The notes beneath the pieces were generated by a model. The model was not told the DNA's origin. It made no database searches and saw only the letters and a list, made by a program, of their open reading frames with translations. A DNA stretch of 64,000 bases from JBJXHN01 sp046233135 (lineage in GTDB: Bacteria > Pseudomonadota > Alphaproteobacteria > Rhodospirillales > Rhodospirillaceae), in contig JBJXHN010000007.1 in NCBI GenBank assembly GCA_046233135.1, forward strand, positions 248,001 to 312,000, given 5' to 3'. This document shows, piece by piece, positions 60,786 to 64,000 of this stretch. Numbering within the stretch: position 1 is the first letter of the stretch; every line of letters begins with the position of its first letter. The translations under genes were made by a program, and so were the position numbers.

Positions 60786-61694
60786 ATGCGCACAGGACGT
60801 GCGGACGCCGTGCGGACCAACAATTCGGGCGAATCCCCGGCATCCCGGGGGCTGGTCCGGAGCCGGGGCAGGGTCGGGACCGGCCTGACCGCCAGCCTGA
60901 CCTTCGGGGCCGTTGTCGGTCTGGGGGTCGTGGCCGGGTTCCCGGCGGCGGCGCAGGCCACGCCCCATCTGGCCTCTCACGAAGCGGCCTATCGCCTCAG
61001 CCTTGCCTCCGCCGAACCGGGCAGCGTGGTGGGCGCCCAGGGCACCATGACCTACCGCATGGAAAGCACCTGTGCCGGCTGGACGCTGGAAACCCGCACG
61101 CGCCTGATCCTGTCCTATGCCCAGGGCCGGTCGGTGGATAACGAGTGGGAATATGTCGCCTACGAGGGGCAGGACGGCAAGGACTACAATTTCTTCATCC
61201 GCAACAAGATGGAAGGCCGCGTGGTCGAGGTGAAGGAAGGCCGTGCCACCGTACCTGGCGCCGCCGTCTTCCAGCAGCCTGAGGATGCGCAGGCCGAACT
61301 GGCCGCCGACACCCTGTTCCCCAGCGCCCACACCCTGGCCATTCTGGAAGCCGCCGAGGCGGGGAAGAAATTCGTCTCCCGTTCGGTCTTTGACGGCACC
61401 ACCCCCTATGGCGCATCGCTTGTCACGGCCTTCATGGGCAAGGAACTGCCGGCCGGCACGAAGGGCGAACTGGACAACCCCCTGCTCGACACGCCGTCCT
61501 GGCCGATGACCATCGCCTTCTTCCCCCCGGAAGGAGAGCCGGACGTGGATCAGGATACCCCCAGCTACGAGGTGTCCGTGCGCTATCACGACAACGGCGT
61601 GGCGCAGGATATGGTTCAGGACTTCGGCTATTTCACCCTGGCGTCGAAGCTGACGAACCTGAAGGCGCTGCCCGAACCCGACTGTTCGAAGTAA
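60786..61694 (+). CDS. eipB: EipB (DUF1849) cell-envelope integrity protein
   Basis: The 302-residue exported protein has a signal peptide ending near AAAQA and the DUF1849 pattern SHEAAYRLSLASAEPGSVVG, GTMTYRMESTCAGWTLETRT, WEYVAYEGQDGKDYNFF. The two conserved cysteines, Cys96 and Cys300 near the C-terminus, match those forming the periplasmic disulfide in Brucella EipB, which supports envelope stability. The family is restricted mainly to alphaproteobacteria. GGGAG precedes the ATG at 60786; the longer upstream frame is excluded. Confidence 0.85.
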   Translation: MRTGRADAVRTNNSGESPASRGLVRSRGRVGTGLTASLTFGAVVGLGVVAGFPAAAQATPHLASHEAAYRLSLASAEPGSVVGAQGTMTYRMESTCAGWTLETRTRLILSYAQGRSVDNEWEYVAYEGQDGKDYNFFIRNKMEGRVVEVKEGRATVPGAAVFQQPEDAQAELAADTLFPSAHTLAILEAAEAGKKFVSRSVFDGTTPYGASLVTAFMGKELPAGTKGELDNPLLDTPSWPMTIAFFPPEGEPDVDQDTPSYEVSVRYHDNGVAQDMVQDFGYFTLASKLTNLKALPEPDCSK

Positions 61695-61735
61695 CCCGCG
61701 ACACTGGATATGACCAAGACCGGAGGGGGGGCGTG

Positions 61736-62650
61736 TCAGCGCTCCCCTTTGCCCCATAGCCAGGCCGCCCCGCGTACGCCGCTGGAATCGCCGAAGCGGG
61801 GGCGAAGGATGCGGGTGGTGCACTCGCCGCCGAACACCCGGCCGGGCAGCAGGCGGGGCAGGGCTTCGGTCAGATGGGGCATGGCGCCCACGCCGCCGCC
61901 CAGCACGACCACTTCTGGATCGATGATGCCGATGACCACCGCAAGTGCCCGGGCCAGCCGGTCCGTATGGCGGGTCAGGGTCGCCGCGCAATCCGCATCC
62001 CCCAGGGTGGCGCCGTAGGAGATCTCTGTACCGCTCAAGGCGCGGCCGGTGTGGAGCAGGTGGTCGGCGGCGATGCCGGGGCCGGACAGGAACGTTTCCA
62101 CGCAGCCGTCGCGGCCACAGTAGCAGCGACGGCCCGGTCTTTCGTCGCCGGTCATCCACGGCAGGGGCATATGGCCCCATTCGCCGGCCGTGCCGTTGGG
62201 GCCTTCCAGGATCCGGCCGTTGACCACCACGCCGGCACCGACCCCGGTGCCGAGGATCACGCCGAACACGCTGGCGGCGTCCCTGCCGGCTCCGTCCGTG
62301 GCTTCGGACAGGGCGAAGCAGTCGGCATCGTTGGCCAGGCGCACGGGGCGATCCAGCACACGGGCCAGATCCCTGTCGAGGGGGCGGCCGTTCAGCCAGG
62401 TGGAATTGGCATTCTTCACCTGCCCGGTGTGACGGCTGATCGTGCCGGGAATGCCGACGCCGACCGTCCCCCGGGCACCGACGTCCCGTTCCAGGCCGGC
62501 CACCAGATCGGCGACGCAGCGCAAGGTGGCGTCGTAGTCGTCCCGGGGTGTGGCCACACGGCGGCGGGCAAGGGTCCGCCCGTCGGAATCCGCCAGGACG
62601 ATCCCCTCGATCTTGGTGCCGCCCTGGTCGATACCGATACGCACGGTCAT
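61736..62650 (-). CDS. ROK-family sugar kinase
   Basis: The 304-residue kinase phosphorylates a hexose such as fructose or N-acetylglucosamine. It has the ATP-binding IGIDQGGTKIEG at the N-terminus, LANDADCFALSEA with the catalytic Asp, GVILGTGVGAGVVVNG, the ROK zinc motif CYCGRDGCVE after GEWGHMPL, and GGGVGAM. The start MTVRIGIDQGG at 62650 is chosen because the family begins directly with the phosphate loop. It starts 25 bases after the sensor-kinase gene, so cotranscription is likely. Confidence 0.92.
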   Translation of the reverse strand: MTVRIGIDQGGTKIEGIVLADSDGRTLARRRVATPRDDYDATLRCVADLVAGLERDVGARGTVGVGIPGTISRHTGQVKNANSTWLNGRPLDRDLARVLDRPVRLANDADCFALSEATDGAGRDAASVFGVILGTGVGAGVVVNGRILEGPNGTAGEWGHMPLPWMTGDERPGRRCYCGRDGCVETFLSGPGIAADHLLHTGRALSGTEISYGATLGDADCAATLTRHTDRLARALAVVIGIIDPEVVVLGGGVGAMPHLTEALPRLLPGRVFGGECTTRILRPRFGDSSGVRGAAWLWGKGER

Positions 62651-62675
62651 CCGCTGCCCCCTGTCCAGGCCGGTC

Positions 62676-64000
62676 TCAGCCCCCCGATCGGAAGGGAACG
62701 ACGCGGGCCGACGGAGAATGAAGATCGCCTCCGTCCCTGCGTCCCCCGATGGCCGAGGCATTGGCTGCCGGTTCGGCGGGCACCAGGATATCGGCGGGCA
62801 GCACCAGACGGAAGCAGGTTCCCGGGGGTGGGCAGGCCGGCTCGGCGGTCAGCTGGCCGCCATGCAAGGCCGCAACCCGACGGCACAGGGTCAGGCCGAT
62901 ACCCGATCCGGGGTAGGTCTGGCGGGAGTTGAGGCGCAGGAAGGGCAGGAAGACTTTTTCCAGACTGTCGTCGGGAATGCCGATGCCGTTGTCGGTCACG
63001 GTGATGGACAGGCCGGCGGCGTCGATATCGGCCGCGATGCGGATCACCGGCGGGCGGTCCGGGGCGCGGAATTTCAGGGCATTATGCAGCAGGTTTCGGA
63101 ACAGCGAGGTCAACAGGCTGGAATCGCCGCGGATCGTGGGCAGGGGGGCGATCTGGATGCGGGCATTGCTGCTCAGCGATGGCGGCATGGCCTCGCGGAT
63201 TTCGGCGAGCATCTCGTTCAGATCGCAGGGCTCCGCCTCTCCGGAAGCGGCGCTGTGCCGGGCCTGTTCCAGCAAGGCATTGACCAGCTCGTTCAGTTGC
63301 TTGCCGTTGGCGATGACAAAGGACAGGTATTCGCGGGCTTCCGGATCATCGGCCAGCCCCTCGCGCCGTTCCAGCAACTGGCTGAAGCCGACGATATTGC
63401 GCAGCGGTTCGCGCAGGTCATGGGCGGCGGCGAAGGCGTAGCGTTCCAGTTCGGCGTTGGAGGCGGCCAGGGCGTCGGCGGTTTCCCGCAGGCGCATTTC
63501 GTCGTCCTTGGCCTGGGTGATGTTTTCCTCGAACGCCACATGGCAGAGCACCCGGTCGTCGTCGCCATGAACCGGGACCACGTGGTTGCGCGTCCAGTAT
63601 GGCGTTCCGTCGGCCCGGCGATTGAGGAACTCGCCAGTCCAGACAGCGCCGCTGTCGATGGTGCGCCACAGGTCCGCCGACGCCCGCTGGTGGTTCTCGG
63701 TGGTGGTGTCAAAGGCCAGCTCACGCACATGCCGGCCCCGCAGCTCTTCGGGCCGGAAACCGGCGTCCTTGGCGATCTGGGCGTTGGCGAACTGGATGAT
63801 GCCGGAAGGGTCGGTGATCAGAATGCCAATGGGCGTGCGCTCCAGGGCTTCCAGCAGGACCTGGCGTTCCGCATGGGCGCGGTGCAGGGCCGTCGAGTCC
63901 TGGGCAATCATCACCGCCCCCAGCACCCGACCGCTGCTGTCCCGGTCGGGCAGGAAGGAGCAGACCAGCCGCAGCACCGGACGCTCTTCCCCCACTGCCG
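62676..64000 (-). CDS. PAS-domain sensor histidine kinase, partial
   Basis: The gene continues beyond the right end of the window; 441 residues are visible. They include the end of one PAS/PAC module, a second PAS (LEALERTPIGILITDPSGII, then PEELRGRHVRELAFD) with PAC, a HisKA region of the phytochrome-like type (RYAFAAAHDLREPLRNIVGF, phospho-accepting His in AAHD), and a HATPase domain (NLLHNALKF, VTDNGIGIPDD, PGSGIGLTLCRRV). No membrane helix lies in the visible part. Its signal and response regulator are unknown. Confidence 0.88.
   Translation of the reverse strand, partial: AVGEERPVLRLVCSFLPDRDSSGRVLGAVMIAQDSTALHRAHAERQVLLEALERTPIGILITDPSGIIQFANAQIAKDAGFRPEELRGRHVRELAFDTTTENHQRASADLWRTIDSGAVWTGEFLNRRADGTPYWTRNHVVPVHGDDDRVLCHVAFEENITQAKDDEMRLRETADALAASNAELERYAFAAAHDLREPLRNIVGFSQLLERREGLADDPEAREYLSFVIANGKQLNELVNALLEQARHSAASGEAEPCDLNEMLAEIREAMPPSLSSNARIQIAPLPTIRGDSSLLTSLFRNLLHNALKFRAPDRPPVIRIAADIDAAGLSITVTDNGIGIPDDSLEKVFLPFLRLNSRQTYPGSGIGLTLCRRVAALHGGQLTAEPACPPPGTCFRLVLPADILVPAEPAANASAIGGRRDGGDLHSPSARVVPFRSGG

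Overview
The window is about 64 kb of GC-rich DNA from an alphaproteobacterium, most plausibly a member of the Rhodospirillales. The evidence is a GTTC-N7-GTTC LexA box upstream of an imuA-imuB-dnaE2 mutasome operon, an EipB (DUF1849) envelope protein, a Shethna-II-type [2Fe-2S] ferredoxin usually found in nitrogen fixers, a dodecin, and glycolate/glyoxylate genes. No rRNA, tRNA or CRISPR array was seen. Several compositionally foreign patches (about 0.44-2.6 kb, the 3' half of the gene at 45.9-48.0 kb, and an integrase remnant at 15.6 kb) point to past transfer.

Layout. 0-0.4 kb: end of glcF. 0.4-2.6 kb: AT-rich island with a membrane protein gene that looks split by a one-base slip in a T7 run. 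2.8-5.4 kb: leuA with a clear leucine leader peptide (MNTATGLLLLRLL) and alternative hairpins, then the FeSII-like ferredoxin. 5.6-12.9 kb: DEAD-box helicase, a very small conserved protein, a secreted unknown, a sensor kinase, grxC, dodecin and cfa. 13-20 kb: PRC-barrel-like exported protein, HDAC-family deacetylase, integrase relic, response-regulator diguanylate cyclase, chemoreceptor and a coiled-coil unknown. 20-25 kb: an apparent operon metC-hisI-CobW GTPase-glycosyltransferase, plus a small orphan gene. 25-38 kb: a cytosolic-looking sulfatase convergent to a glycan-type cluster of three tandem paralogues fusing a radical-SAM half to a glycosyltransferase half, followed by two NAD-dependent sugar epimerases. 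38-45 kb: secreted unknown and the LexA-controlled mutasome. 45-48 kb: DUF4160/DUF2442 pair divergent from a STAND-type NTPase with TPR repeats. 48-51 kb: malate synthase G and GlcG behind a structured leader with a small ORF. 51-56.5 kb: SDR/LysR divergent pair, RNase D, aspS. 56.5-64 kb: structured intergenic DNA, a small unknown, an operon of FAD oxidoreductase and two glycosyltransferases, eipB, a ROK sugar kinase and a partial sensor kinase.

The most unusual part is the 29.6-37.7 kb array. Copies 2 and 3 keep the CxxxCxxC iron-sulfur motif and are almost identical through the radical-SAM half while their glycosyltransferase halves differ. Copy 1 has lost all three cysteines without any change in length. 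With the adjacent epimerases the array looks like a dedicated sugar-tailoring and transfer system, but its substrate cannot be read from sequence. Positions, motifs, leader peptide, LexA box and reading frames are read directly from the sequence; functions are family-level assignments from recognisable motifs; pathway roles are inference.
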